Shown piece after piece: positions 1-37,168 of a stretch of 64,000 bases of DNA; the first letter of the stretch is position 1; each line of letters opens with the position of its first letter. This DNA is from Elgaria multicarinata webbii (lineage: Eukaryota > Chordata > Lepidosauria > Squamata > Anguidae): contig NC_086173.1 of NCBI RefSeq assembly GCF_023053635.1, forward strand, positions 144,865,197-144,929,196, read 5' to 3'. The translations under genes and the position numbers were made by a program. The notes beneath the pieces were generated by a model. It worked only from the letters and a program-made list of their open reading frames with translations. It searched no databases and was not told where the DNA came from.

Positions 1-304
1 GCCCATGCACTTTTCTGGGGGTTGGGAATGAGAGCATTGGCCTGTTTTCACTGTATGTGGTACAGAAATGAGTTTGGTTAAGCAGGTCTCTGGTCTCTAT
101 ATGCTGGTAACGATATGCATATGGGATTTTAAGGGGGAAGGGCAGGCTATACATTTAAAGAATGAATGTATAGGTGTGCATTTCATGAACATGTGTCTGT
201 GCGCTTGGTAAACTACATGCTCCCATGTCTGTGATTGATATCTGATTGTACCTGTCTCTGGGGGAATGTCTTCCAGTCATCTGATCCCATTTCCTTCCCT
301 ACAG

Positions 305-27234
<26,930 letters not shown>

Positions 27235-27288
27235 CGGACCTCGAGGGCGCCACTGAGGGGGAGGGGGGGCGTCGCACCTGTGTAGCCC

Positions 27289-27348
27289 GGGGGTGGGCGG
27301 GCAGGGCGGGCAGAGGCTTCTGAAGCAGCGGGCGGGTGGGCGGGCGGG
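27289..27348 (+). other. Two G-quadruplex-type motifs after the GABBR1 stop
   Basis: At 27289-27310 and 27330-27348 four or more runs of three or more G are separated by one or two bases (pattern GGGtGGGcGGGcaGGGcGGG). They lie on the transcribed sense strand about 55-115 nt after the stop, so they could fold in the mRNA. Confidence 0.6.
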
Positions 27349-28967
27349 ACGGTGTACAGGCGGCTGGGGAGTTCGTTTTTAATCCTAACCTCTAGTCTTT
27401 GTAAAATACCTTTGTGTCTGTCCACCTGCCTGCCCCTGGAACCTGGAATCCAGGTGCCAACTCTATGGAGACTTTATTTTAGCGGTCGGGAGGACCTGCG
27501 CTCCCCTTCCTGGAGTGGCAGGGGGGTGGGGTAGCTGGAACTGTGTCTGTCTGTCAGGCGGAAGGCTTCGGTGGCTTTGCGGGTTCGCACGTCAGAGAGG
27601 GAGGAAACCGATCCAGATGATGAACAACGGCCTCTTATCGCCTCTGCCCCTGTGCTCTTATCTAGATACAGATACTGGCAGCTACGGTTAGACTGTGACA
27701 TTCAGCCGTGCCAATTCTGTGTAGAGTTGGGCTGCAGCGGAGCGGTTGTCCTGAGTTACTGACAGTCATACTGTAGTTTGCACAAATGGATCCGTTCGTC
27801 TTATTTACAGCAAGTCTCTTCCTTCCGGCTGCAGCCCGGTTGCCCGCAACAGGTGGGCCCCGTAGGTCGGAGACCGTCGGCCTGCATAAATAGTGTTTAA
27901 AAGTGATCCATTTTACTCCTGAACCAAGCCAGTTTGTAGCACAGTCCATGCCGTCGTGCACAATTGGGTCTCCTAAGCACTTTCGTATGAATGAACCTGT
28001 AACATGTTAGCCTAAACAGTTCCATTCCGTTAGTCTGGAGTGAATTGATTTTGTACAGTTGTTGTCGAAACTGGCCGAACAAGGCCTGTGATCCAATTCT
28101 GATTGCCAGGGCAAGTGACCACAACCAGCCACACATGCACACGCACATTGCCCGCCTGGTCGTGCCTAGAGCCGCTTTGTACTTTGGGATCTCCCACAGC
28201 ACTCCTGGGATAAGACTGCAAGGAGGTCATCTCAGCATGTAAAGTTGAAGAGGGATGCACAGGGATGATGGAGGAGAGACTTGAAGATAGTTAGTTTGTA
28301 GAGGTGGTGGTGGGGGAGGCCTATACATTCCCAACTGCAGAATACAATGGGTAAAAATGGACCTCTTCTCGAAACCTACAAGGCACTTTCAGAGAGAGGG
28401 AAAAGCAGAAACATGAAGAGGTTGCCTCGCTCCAGAAATGGGGATTAGCCACAGGAGCACCGTGGTGGTTCCCTTTTACCAAAGGTTCTTAGAAAGAAAA
28501 CAACGTTCCTAAAAAAAAATTGGGGGTGAACACTTCACACGTCTCAAGCCTGAGAGCTGTTTTTAAAGTGTGGTCTGCTCTTGCGCAGAGGCTTCACCCT
28601 CCTGGGTTGGGCAGTGGGGTCACGGGGAAAGGCCACAATTGCCAGTAATGCCTTCATCTCTCTGCCACCCACCCCACACAAGGAGCCACGGTGGAAGACA
28701 AGAGTTGGCCAGGCTGCCGATAAACATTAGGAAAGGGGGTGGGCAGCAGCTACTTGACGACCAGCCCTGAGGCGTCTCAGTAGCGTACGTGTGTATGTGT
28801 GTGCAAGCATTGTGCCTGCATGTGTCGGTTCCAGTTTCTCCCCACACGTTTCCATTTTGAGCACTTTATTGTCCCAGCAGGCGTGGGGAGTAATTGAGTG
28901 CTGCCCGGGGTGGGTGGGAGCTCAGATGCCTGCCAGACATTTCCCATCCGGCATACAGATGTTCTGC

Positions 28968-28973
28968 AGTAAA
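28968..28973 (+). terminator. Candidate GABBR1 polyadenylation signal (AGTAAA)
   Basis: AGTAAA is a recognised weaker variant of AATAAA. It lies at the end of the repeat-free tract after GABBR1 and before the next MITE at 29203. Assignment is by position only. Confidence 0.35.
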
Positions 28974-29202
28974 TGATACAACATGAGGCTTGGACTCTTG
29001 AGTCATCTGTGAATTAGATGCTTTCATGAACATGCGTTCCCTCTTTCTGTTCTTGTGCCAGCTGTGAGCAGAGCACAAATTTGGCTTTTGTGCGACTGGG
29101 GGCAAGGGTGGGGATCCTAAGAAGTCCATGAAAAGGAATTGTCTTTGCCCTACGCTTTCTCCACGCTCATAGATATAAGCCATGAATTCCCTGGCTTACA
29201 GA

Positions 29203-29292
29203 CCAATCTTATGAATGAATGAATGTCTATTCAGGAATATGTCTCAATGAGTTGGATGGGACTTACTCCCAGGTAAGTGCATATATAGGATT
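29203..29292. mobile_element. Short MITE (gggacttactcccagg type)
   Basis: gaccaatcttatgaatgaat ... ggatgggacttactcccagg ... tatataggattgctacc; mirrored ends aatcttat / ataggatt. Confidence 0.5.
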
Positions 29293-29524
29293 GCTACCTT
29301 ATTTTTTTATCTTTTTAAAGAGAAATGGCTTTTTAAAGTGCAAAACTGCTGGGGATTGAGGATGTGGAGGTTTTTTGGTGCCATTCCAGGCGCTAGCCAT
29401 TTAGTGCTGAGCACAGCTGGCTTCTGCAAACTTGCAAACCTAGTTCTTTTTTGCGGGGAGAGGGGGTTTCCAACTTGGCCCCACTACTCTAGAAATGATG
29501 TACCTGACTCTAGTATAGCTCGAG

Positions 29525-29692
29525 TGATGAGATACAAAAGAGGGCAGGGCTCCTGCAGCTTTAACTGAAGGGAGAATTTCACCAGGTGCTGCATGCATAC
29601 AAATGACACCTGCTGAAATTCCCTTTTCTGTACAACTGTTAAAGATACAGGAGCCCAGTCCTCCTTTCCATATGGTCACCCTAGGTCATGGG
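29525..29692. mobile_element. Palindromic MITE (family D), right half
   Basis: gagggcagggctcctgcagc ... ctcctttccatatggtcacc. The left half is missing. It abuts a CR1 end. Confidence 0.75.
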
Positions 29693-29822
29693 CTCTCCCA
29701 CACTAGAAGCATTCAAGATGCAGCTGGACAGCTGTCAGGGACACTTTAATGTGGATTCCTGCATTGGGCAGGGGGTTGGACTCGATGGTCTTATAGGCCT
29801 TCCAACTCTACTATGATTCTGT
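29693..29822 (+). repeat. CR1 LINE 3' end
   Basis: gggctctcccacactagaag ... gactcgatggtcttataggc ... ctatgattctgtg. Confidence 0.8.
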
Positions 29823-31099
29823 GGGCTCTTAGAATTCCTGGTTGGTAATATCTCAGATGTGGATTTGTTTATATGCATATTATTCTAGGATATGACTTGG
29901 GGCTCAGTAATTGCTTCTGGTGTCCCGCACCACACACACCACCACCATCATAATAATTTTGCATCTGGCTCCCACATCTCAATGGACCTAGTATATTGAC
30001 TGTCACCTTTTAAAATCAATTCATACCTGTATGTTTTGGGTTTTTTGGTGTGATCTTGCAGGATTTTATTATTTTTTAAATATGCAGAGCCATTCTGGAA
30101 AAATATTTATTTGTGGGAAAGACAGAGGGAAAGGGGGAAAAGGGTATTTGGGGAATCTCTTCATTCAGTCCCCTCGGTAGCAATGGCAGACAATCTCCGT
30201 ATTGTCAAGTGTCTATCATTTAATGAGGTGTGTGTGGCAAGGGTGAGTCAATAGAAATCAGTTTGATCAGCTCAGGGAAAGCCATAAGGAGAGAGAGAAA
30301 AATAAACACACCATCAGTCCAGAGCAAGCCCTCAATGTGTTCTTTAGAAATCCGTGAGATTGCACTTCGGATAGATTTATTTTATGTACATGGCTATGTG
30401 AAATGTAACATGCCAGGCTCAGAAGGCAGACTTGAAGCTTCTCGGGGCAATGGGCTGCATTATTTTGCAAGCTGGACTAATTCCCATGCAAAATGGTAGC
30501 AACGAGGCAGCTCTGACGAGCATCTGAGAATGAGACGCTACCAATTGTGGGACCAGTAGCATAAGTAGGGATGAAGCCATGTTGGCTCTTGTACAGCTAT
30601 GTAGAGGGGAGAGACTAAGACCAAAATAAAAAAAAAACAATTTCTGGGGCACTAGCTTTGAGGGATGCGAAAGTGGGGCGCCAGTTTCATTTTTGTTTAT
30701 TGAACCAGCCCTTGCTGCTGCTGCTGCTCCGTTTATAGCCGTTTGATCTGTCTGTATTGGCAGCTGATCATTTTTATCTGCAGGCTTTTCACTTTACCAG
30801 CTGATTTCTGCATTGTAGGCTGCTGTTAAAGGCACAAGAACAAGCCAGGCTGGTCTCCCCCCCCCCCCCCACCAGCCAGTTGGCAAGTCTAGTCCAATAA
30901 CAGTTACGGCTCTTTGCTGGAGACGGAGATCCCAAGCCCAAAACGGATTGTCCTTGCTGATGCATCGGTTACCGTCTCCCACTGTTCTCTGTTGCCAAGC
31001 AGGCCCTGGGGCCTTTAATAACCATATGGTAGGTAGAAATTTAGCGGGTGAAGCCCTTCTCTCCAATTACTGGATGTTAGGGAAAGCTTTGCTGTTTGA
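29823..31099. other. Intergenic stretch without recognised features
   Basis: Between the end of GABBR1 and the LINE at 31100. A poly-C run (about 14) occurs near 30859. Nothing else supportable. Confidence 0.45.
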
Positions 31100-31515
31100 A
31101 ATTATTATTATTATTATTAATTTATATAGCACCATCAATGTACATGGTGCTGTACAGATTACACAGTAAATAGCAAGACCCTGCCGCATAGGCTTACAAT
31201 CTAATAAAGTTGTAGTAAACAATAAGGAGGGAAAGAGAATGCAAACAGGCACAGGGAAGTGTAAACAGGCACCGGGTAGGGTGAAGCTGACAGTATAGGG
31301 TCAGAACAAACTCAATATTTAAAAGCTATAGGGAAAAGAAAAGTTTTTAGCTGAGTTTTGAAAGCTGTGATTGAGTTTGTAGTTCTCAAGTGTTCTGGAA
31401 GAGCTTTCCAGGTGTAAGGGGCAGCAGAAGAAAAAGGACGAAGCCGAGTAAGGGAAGTAGAGGCCCTTGGGCAGGCGAGAAGCATGGCATCAGAGGAGCG
31501 GAGAGCACGAGCGCC
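31100..31515 (-). repeat. LINE 3' end with reverse-transcriptase C-terminus
   Basis: The tail (ATT)n tatatagcaccatcaatgta is at 31103. On the minus strand RPFSSAAPYTWKALPEHLRT and FKTQLKTFLFPIAF match the conserved end of CR1/L2-type ORF2. Confidence 0.75.
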
Positions 31516-32334
31516 TTCTGTGCAGCTGTTCAAGGCACAGAGGCTGTCAGGAAAACAGCAGCAGCCCTGCTAGCAAGTGCAAGTAGAAGAGCCAGGGGGA
31601 ACCCCGGGAGGTGCCGCAGGCCGGATCTGGCCCGTACACTGGCGGTTCTGCACCCCTGCTCCAAACCTACCTGGAGTTAAAAGCCCACAAGCTAATTCCA
31701 CACACAAGTTCCCATCCTTGTCCCTGTTCCATAAGCTAGAGAAGCGATCAAGGCCTGGGATCTGGGCTTGACGTTCGCCTGATCTCAGGGCCAGCACCAG
31801 CAGTTAGCATCACCAGGCCCATAGTCCTGACCAGGGGTCCATTGCTGACCTCACGCTCCCACCCCAAGCCCTGTCAACCTCTTCAAGTGCATGAACAGTG
31901 ACCGGAGCAAGCAGCAGCTCCTGCTTGCCTCTCCCTCTCCTTCATGGCAATGGCACAGACTGGGCTCAGAGGCAGAGGACAAGTGAAGGGGCCACAACAA
32001 CAGAGAGGCGAGGACCCGTGGGGAAAACCTCAGGCCAACACTTCCTGGTCAATACATGAAGCAGAATGAAATGGTAAACTGGACGGTACAACATCAGGCC
32101 CCATGTGTGTGTGGGGGGGGGGTACCATCTTCAATGGCTTTCCCATGTATCAAGCTTCACGCCTGTAAAAAAAACAACCCTTAGCACATCGAGATGATTT
32201 AGCTATAGCACATTCCTTGCTCTGCTAGTTTTCTGATTGCAAGGAGGGTTTTTCATTTGTTTCATTTTGTCATAGAGAAGCATTCCAAAAACGCAGCGCG
32301 TGCACACCCATCTGAAATCATATACTTCAACCTT
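31516..32334. other. Intergenic stretch without recognised features
   Basis: No exon-like frame with splice signals. A G-run (about 10) lies near 32115. Confidence 0.4.
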
Positions 32335-32462
32335 CTTGAACCTCGTGCCCTCTGGATGTTTTGGATTACACCTCCCAGCATTCCTGACCATTGGCTATGC
32401 TGGCCGAGGCTGATGGGAGCAGAAGTCCAAAATATTAGGAGGTCACCAAGTTGGGAAAGCCC
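32335..32462. mobile_element. Palindromic MITE (family A)
   Basis: cttgaacctcgtgccctctg ... ggaggtcaccaagttgggaa. Lies downstream of the RNF225-like stop codon. Confidence 0.7.
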
Positions 32463-32893
32463 AGTACGTGTTCTACTTCGGCAGGCCTCTGCCATCTTGT
32501 TCTGCTGCAATGCACAGACCGAGTGTAGGGCTTCAGGAGAACCCGTATCGTACCCCTGCACTGAGAAGATGTCACAGGCTCCCATTTTCACTGCCCTGCT
32601 CCTTCCGAATGCAGTCAGGGGATAAAGGAGGAACTAGACCATGGGATATGATCTAAAGGAGACGTGCACCTGGCTGTCCATGGTGGGAACTTCCTGTGCA
32701 GTTCCAGCAGCAACTCTTTGGTAAAGTGCTAGTGCAACCACTGCCTCTGCGGATAAAGTTGAGCCAGGTGAGTTCAGTTCCTTCCCTGCCCCAGCATCCT
32801 GAACGAGGCAAGGTGGTCTCTGTGCAATCAGAGACTGCAACTGGCACAGCAAACAGAAGGAGAGGCAAAACCCCTCTCTTCCTCTTTTTAGCC

Positions 32894-33544
32894 CTATGGC
32901 AAAGGCGGGTTCTTTGTATAGGAGTGGTTTCCCCAGGTGTGATTTCCCATTGAAACATACATGGAGGGCATCAAAAAGATGAAAATGCCACAGATGATTA
33001 AGCCGACTGTAACCACGAGGGCTACCGCCAGGGCCACATAGAAGGGCCAGCCGGAGAGCCCGCGGCCTGTTCCTCGGGGGGCCGGCCTCCCGACATCTAC
33101 GCTCAGGCTGATGGTGTCAAGGGGGGCCCCTGGCTTGGGCCCGACTCGAGCAGCGCCCCCCTTGTTCCCGCCAGGCAGGTACAGCAGGCCGCGGCGGCGG
33201 TCGAAGCGCACCGAGCCAGGGGGAGCGGGCATGGCGGAGAGCTGCTCCAGCAAGTCCCCGCGGGTGGGAAGGCCCGGCAGCCCCTTGCGGGAGGGCAAGG
33301 TGGTGAGCGCGCGGCAGACGGGGCAGGTGAGGCTGTTGACATCCTCAGAGGAGACGTTGATGCGCGCCAGGCACTCCAGGCAGAAGATGTGGCTGCAGCT
33401 CAGTTCCTTCGGCACTCGGAAGAGCCGGTTGTAGGGGGTGAAGCAGATCACGCAGTCGAGGGTGCCGGGGTCCGCCCCGTCCTCCTTGCAGTCCGTCTGC
33501 TGCGACAAAGGCTCAGGCTGGAAGCTGATGTTAGGGTGGGCCAT
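32894..33544 (-). CDS. RNF225: RING finger E3 ubiquitin ligase with C-terminal membrane anchor, RNF225-like
   Basis: Intronless coding region for 216 residues, ATG at 33544-33542, stop TAG at 32896-32894. A C3HC4 RING is formed by Cys31, Cys34, Cys50, His52, Cys55, Cys58, Cys74 and Cys77. A single membrane helix spans about residues 168-192 (FYVALAVALVVTVGLIICG...). The short tail carries two possible glycosylation sites (NHT, NHS). RING plus C-terminal anchor is the plan of the RNF183/RNF223/RNF225 family, E3 ligases of the secretory pathway. The symbol is chosen because human RNF225 lies beside RPS5, as here. RNF223 is the main alternative. Human RNF225, as I recall, is longer. Confidence 0.8.
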   Translation of the reverse strand: MAHPNISFQPEPLSQQTDCKEDGADPGTLDCVICFTPYNRLFRVPKELSCSHIFCLECLARINVSSEDVNSLTCPVCRALTTLPSRKGLPGLPTRGDLLEQLSAMPAPPGSVRFDRRRGLLYLPGGNKGGAARVGPKPGAPLDTISLSVDVGRPAPRGTGRGLSGWPFYVALAVALVVTVGLIICGIFIFLMPSMYVSMGNHTWGNHSYTKNPPLP

Positions 33545-33668
33545 GGCTGCCCCGGTCTCTGCGCTGGGCCCGGAGACGGACGAACCAAGGGCCTCGGCGT
33601 CTTGCGTCAGCAGTCAGCATCTCTGCTCAGTTGTCCAGGAGAAACAGGCTGGGCCTGTGTTGACATTT
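33545..33668 (-). other. RNF225-like 5'UTR part of the coding exon, with a short uORF
   Basis: A strong acceptor (ctctccttcccag on the minus strand) ends at 33669. The 124 bases between it and the ATG contain an upstream ATG (MSTQAQPVSPGQLSRDADC, then TGA), a 19-codon reading frame. It could restrain translation of the main frame. Exon boundary inferred. Confidence 0.5.
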
Positions 33669-34187
33669 CTGGGAAGGAGAGTGAGAGAGGCCAAATATTT
33701 ACCCTAAATGATAAGGGACAGTGCAGCCACAATGGTTCAGGGAGCTGCCACCTCCAGGTGGATTCAAAAGGAGGCACGGCACTGCAGCTGGATAAAAGGT
33801 TAGGAAATGCAGACAGGTGGAGGAATGCAGTTTCCAACCACAGTCTCTGTCTCTGTACCTCACATGCACACAGGCAAACTACCTACCTTTCCATCCATAT
33901 TCTCTCTTGCACATGTGCGCATGCAAAGCACCTCCTTTTCCAACCACAGTTATTGCCTCTCTCCCTCACATATGCATGCAAAGCACCCCCGTTTCCAACC
34001 ATAGCCATTCTCTTCCTCTCCTGCACACATGCGTAGCGTTTTTATTACAAGATTTTATGCCTGCTATTGTCAAGAATTTGAATTTACAATTATTGGTTCC
34101 ATTATCCCCAAACCTTATTGCCACTGTTTAGGCAACAGACAATGTATCTGTGATGACAGAATGTACAGGGAGCGGTTGAGATTTAGG

Positions 34188-34507
34188 TAGGGTGACCATA
34201 TGGAAAGGAGGACAGGGCTCCTGTATCTTTAACAGTTGTATAGAAAAGGGAATTTCAGCAGGTGGCATTTGTATGCACTCAGCACCTGGTGAAAGTCCCT
34301 CTTCATTACAACAGTAAAAGCTGCAGGAGCCCTGCCCTCTTTTGTATCTGATCAAGAGGGCAGGCCTCCTGACTCTTTAATGATTGTAATGAAGAGGGAT
34401 TTTCACCAGGTGCTGAGTGCATACACATGCCACCTGCTGAAATTCCCTTTTCTATACAACTGTTAAAGAGACAGGAGCCCTGTCCCCCTTTCCATATAGT
34501 CACCCTA
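34188..34507. mobile_element. Palindromic MITE (family D), full length
   Basis: tagggtgaccatatggaaag ... ctttccatatagtcacccta; a 320-bp hairpin with centre near 34350. Confidence 0.85.
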
Positions 34508-34544
34508 ATTTAGGCAAGGATTTTCCTATTTTGAAGCCATTGTT

Positions 34545-34645
34545 CCATGATCCCAGCCTTCCGAACTTGGTTCCCTCTAGATCATTTGGGCTACAATTGG
34601 GGGATGCAACACATCTGGAGGGCACAAGGTTGGGGAAGGTTGCTT
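34545..34645. mobile_element. Palindromic MITE (family A), shortened
   Basis: gccttccgaacttggttccc ... gagggcacaaggttggggaa. Confidence 0.65.
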
Positions 34646-34886
34646 TATCCCATCCGAGAGCCTTCTCAACCATCTGGATACCTAGCCATTCTTACAGAAT
34701 TGCCCCAATTGCTATGTAAAGGCACAACACCTTTCTGAAGAGGTCAGTCTTGCACTGGTGCTCAAAGGAGTCTTGGTTTGGCCTGTTCCGAAGCAGCCTT
34801 CTTAAGGGAGTAAGTTCTGCAGGAGTTGAGGTCCCTACCCTGCGGAAAATCTGCTTTCTCCTACCAGAAATTTTTCTTCCTTAGTG

Positions 34887-35206
34887 TAGGGTGACCATAT
34901 GAAAAGGAGGACCGGGCTCCTGTATCTTTAACAGTTGCATAGAAAAGGGAATTTCAGCAGGTGTTATTTGTCTATATGGAGAATCTGGTGAAATTCCCTC
35001 TTCATCACAACAGTTAAAGGTGCAGGAGCTATACTAGAGTGACCAGATTTAAAAGAGGGCAGGGCTCCTGCAGCTTTAACTGTTGCGATGCAGAGGGAAT
35101 TTCCCCAGGTTATCCATATATACAAATAACACCTGCTGAAATTCCCTTTTCATTACAACTGTTAAAGATACAGGAGCCCTGTCCTCCTTTTCATATGGTC
35201 ACCCTA
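34887..35206. mobile_element. Palindromic MITE (family D), full length
   Basis: tagggtgaccatatgaaaag ... cttttcatatggtcacccta. Only 380 bp from the copy at 34188; both lie in the presumed RNF225-like intron. Confidence 0.85.
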
Positions 35207-35263
35207 CCTTAGTGTAAGGAATAGTCATGCAGGGGGCATCTCCTACTGATCTTGATGAGGCCG

Positions 35264-35531
35264 GGCTCACAGAGATAAATAAGGTACGCAAAGGCCAGGC
35301 TGGTGTAAGGATCTAGAAAAAGAAAAACATGTTCCTTCCAATTCCCCCTCACCTCCCAGACTGCTAAGGAAAAATTAGAGGGGGAAACCGAAAATTAGAG
35401 ATTTTGGGCTCACAGAAACAAATAAGGTATGCAAAGGCTGGTCATGTAAGGATCTAGAAAAAGAAAACCATGTTCTTCCCAATTCCCCCTCAGCCCCCAG
35501 CCTGCTCAGGAAAAATTACAGGGGAAAACCA
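35264..35531. repeat. Diverged tandem duplication, about 130 bp x 2
   Basis: gggctcacagagataaataa ... ctgctaaggaaaaattagag is repeated after a short joint as gggctcacagaaacaaataa ... ctgctcaggaaaaattacag. Confidence 0.8.
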
Positions 35532-35589
35532 TTCCATTAAATATTTTCTTTCCCAGTTTTTCTACAAATGTGATCAAAGGAAGAACAAA

Positions 35590-35700
35590 ATAAGTTACTT
35601 GGTTGACAAGTACTTCGAAACTACTGGAAGCAAACTTTCGAGTTACACAGAGCTCTTCTTTAGGCAAAAGCATGTGTCAGATATTCAGCTGATATAAACC
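35590..35700. repeat. Retroelement-like fragment (agagctcttctttagg motif)
   Basis: On the minus strand it reads gaagagctctgtgtaactcg then aaagtttgc. This resembles 3' regions of Penelope-like or other retroelements in reptiles. Assignment from memory and weak. Confidence 0.3.
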
Positions 35701-36069
35701 TGGGAGAAAGCAAATGTTGATGTTACAGCCCTTGCAGCTTGCCTCACACTTGCGCTGTTGATGCTGTGATGTTCACAGACGGACTCAGGCAGGAAAGGGG
35801 TGCACGCTTTGGGGGCACATTCAGCTTGCAAATCTTTCCAGCCTGCGCACATGCTCCTTGAGCCGCTGCAAGAGTAGTGTGAGGCACTTGCGCATTCAGG
35901 TGCCTGCAGTGCCTGAAATGTCCAAAGCCAGAGTCTAGAACTCATTAGAACAAAGGAGCAAAAGACAATTATGCTAAGGTAGAACTAAGTGAATTACAAA
36001 TGGCCTTTTTCTTATGCATAACCTCCAGGGATAGTGATAAAAGAGCAGCAGCAAGTTATGAATATCTGG

Positions 36070-36135
36070 TTTAACCGCCCAGAGAACTTTAGCTAATGGG
36101 CGGTATAGAAATGTAATAAATAAATAAATAAATAA
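36070..36135 (+). repeat. L2-like LINE 3' terminus
   Basis: accgcccagagaactttagc ... gggcggtatagaaatgtaat then (AAAT)n. Confidence 0.7.
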
Positions 36136-37168
36136 AATTAATTTAACCAATCTTCTTATAAGAGTACCTTGAACCCAGATTACTACTGGAAATAGAAAAC
36201 TGCCCTGCAGACTAGCTTTTGTTAAAGCGTATTTCTCTTTCCAGTACCAATTTGGGTTCAAAGGACTCTTATAAGAGAGCCAGTAAGTTAAAACAGACAT
36301 TTGCAGCTGTAAGAATATTGTTATTACCACGCCCAAAGAATTTAACAAATTTTGAAGGAATGCAAATATTTGTGTTTCCCCAAAAATGTCATTCTTCCCC
36401 CCCCCACTTTTTCCTTTGATATTTCAGAAATCTTTTCATCTCTAACCAGCATGCCTAAATCCTCCCCAACGCACTTCTCCTCCTTCCCAGCTCAGCAAAA
36501 CGTCCTCTAAGCCACTCTGCATGTCGCTGTCCCCATAACTGTCTCTTTACTATTTCAACACTCACCATTGCTTAGGGAGCTCTTGTGTTGCAGAAGACAG
36601 GACACCTATAGTATCCTATATATTTTTTCTCAAATTATAGATGATCCCCTTTAAAACCCGAAGTATTCCATACATTAACAGACCTCTGGTAAAACTCTAG
36701 GATTGCTGAGTGAGTAGGGGAAGAAAAAAAAAACCTCTTGTGCCTTTAACAAAAGTCTGATCTGTACAAATCAGCAAGGGATGCTTTTCACAGAAAGGAG
36801 ATAAGTGTTATCACTGGCTAACGTCTGCATCACAAGCTACTGTTAAAAGCACAATTGCAAGGCCTGATTTTCAAAGTCTTGGCAGCTCTAGGTCATATGC
36901 CCTCTACTTGGGGGTCCTGAATGTCGACATCCAAAGAAATATCCCACCACCAGAATGTTTTTAAAATGATGACATTTCCTTCCTGCCCCTGCATCCCAGA
37001 AGTTCATTTTAGCCTTACAACAAGCCTGTAACAATTTCTAGAGGGTTAGCCCATATTAGCCTGTGTTGCAACCAAAATGGCAACAACCCTGCAAGGTAGG
37101 TTTATGCTGCAAACGGTGAATGATTGAGGCTGCAATCCTATAAACCCTTGTCTGAGAGTCAGTCTCAC
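36136..37168. other. Intron/intergenic stretch without recognised features
   Basis: Presumed RNF225-like intron. A small inverted pair (ttcttataagagtacc / ggactcttataagag) surrounds 36150-36280. Nothing else supportable. Confidence 0.4.

Larger units (their letters stand above)
27235..28990 (+). other. GABBR1: Probable GABBR1 3'UTR
   Basis: This stretch follows the stop codon and is free of recognisable transposons, unlike the flanks, as expected of a conserved 3'UTR. A variant poly(A) signal AGTAAA lies at 28968-28973, followed by a GT-containing stretch. No AATAAA is seen before 30301. The end is inferred. Confidence 0.5.

Noticed and set aside
27235-28980. Several short open frames after GABBR1
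   Set aside because: They lie in the probable 3'UTR, and none shows a domain or splice context.
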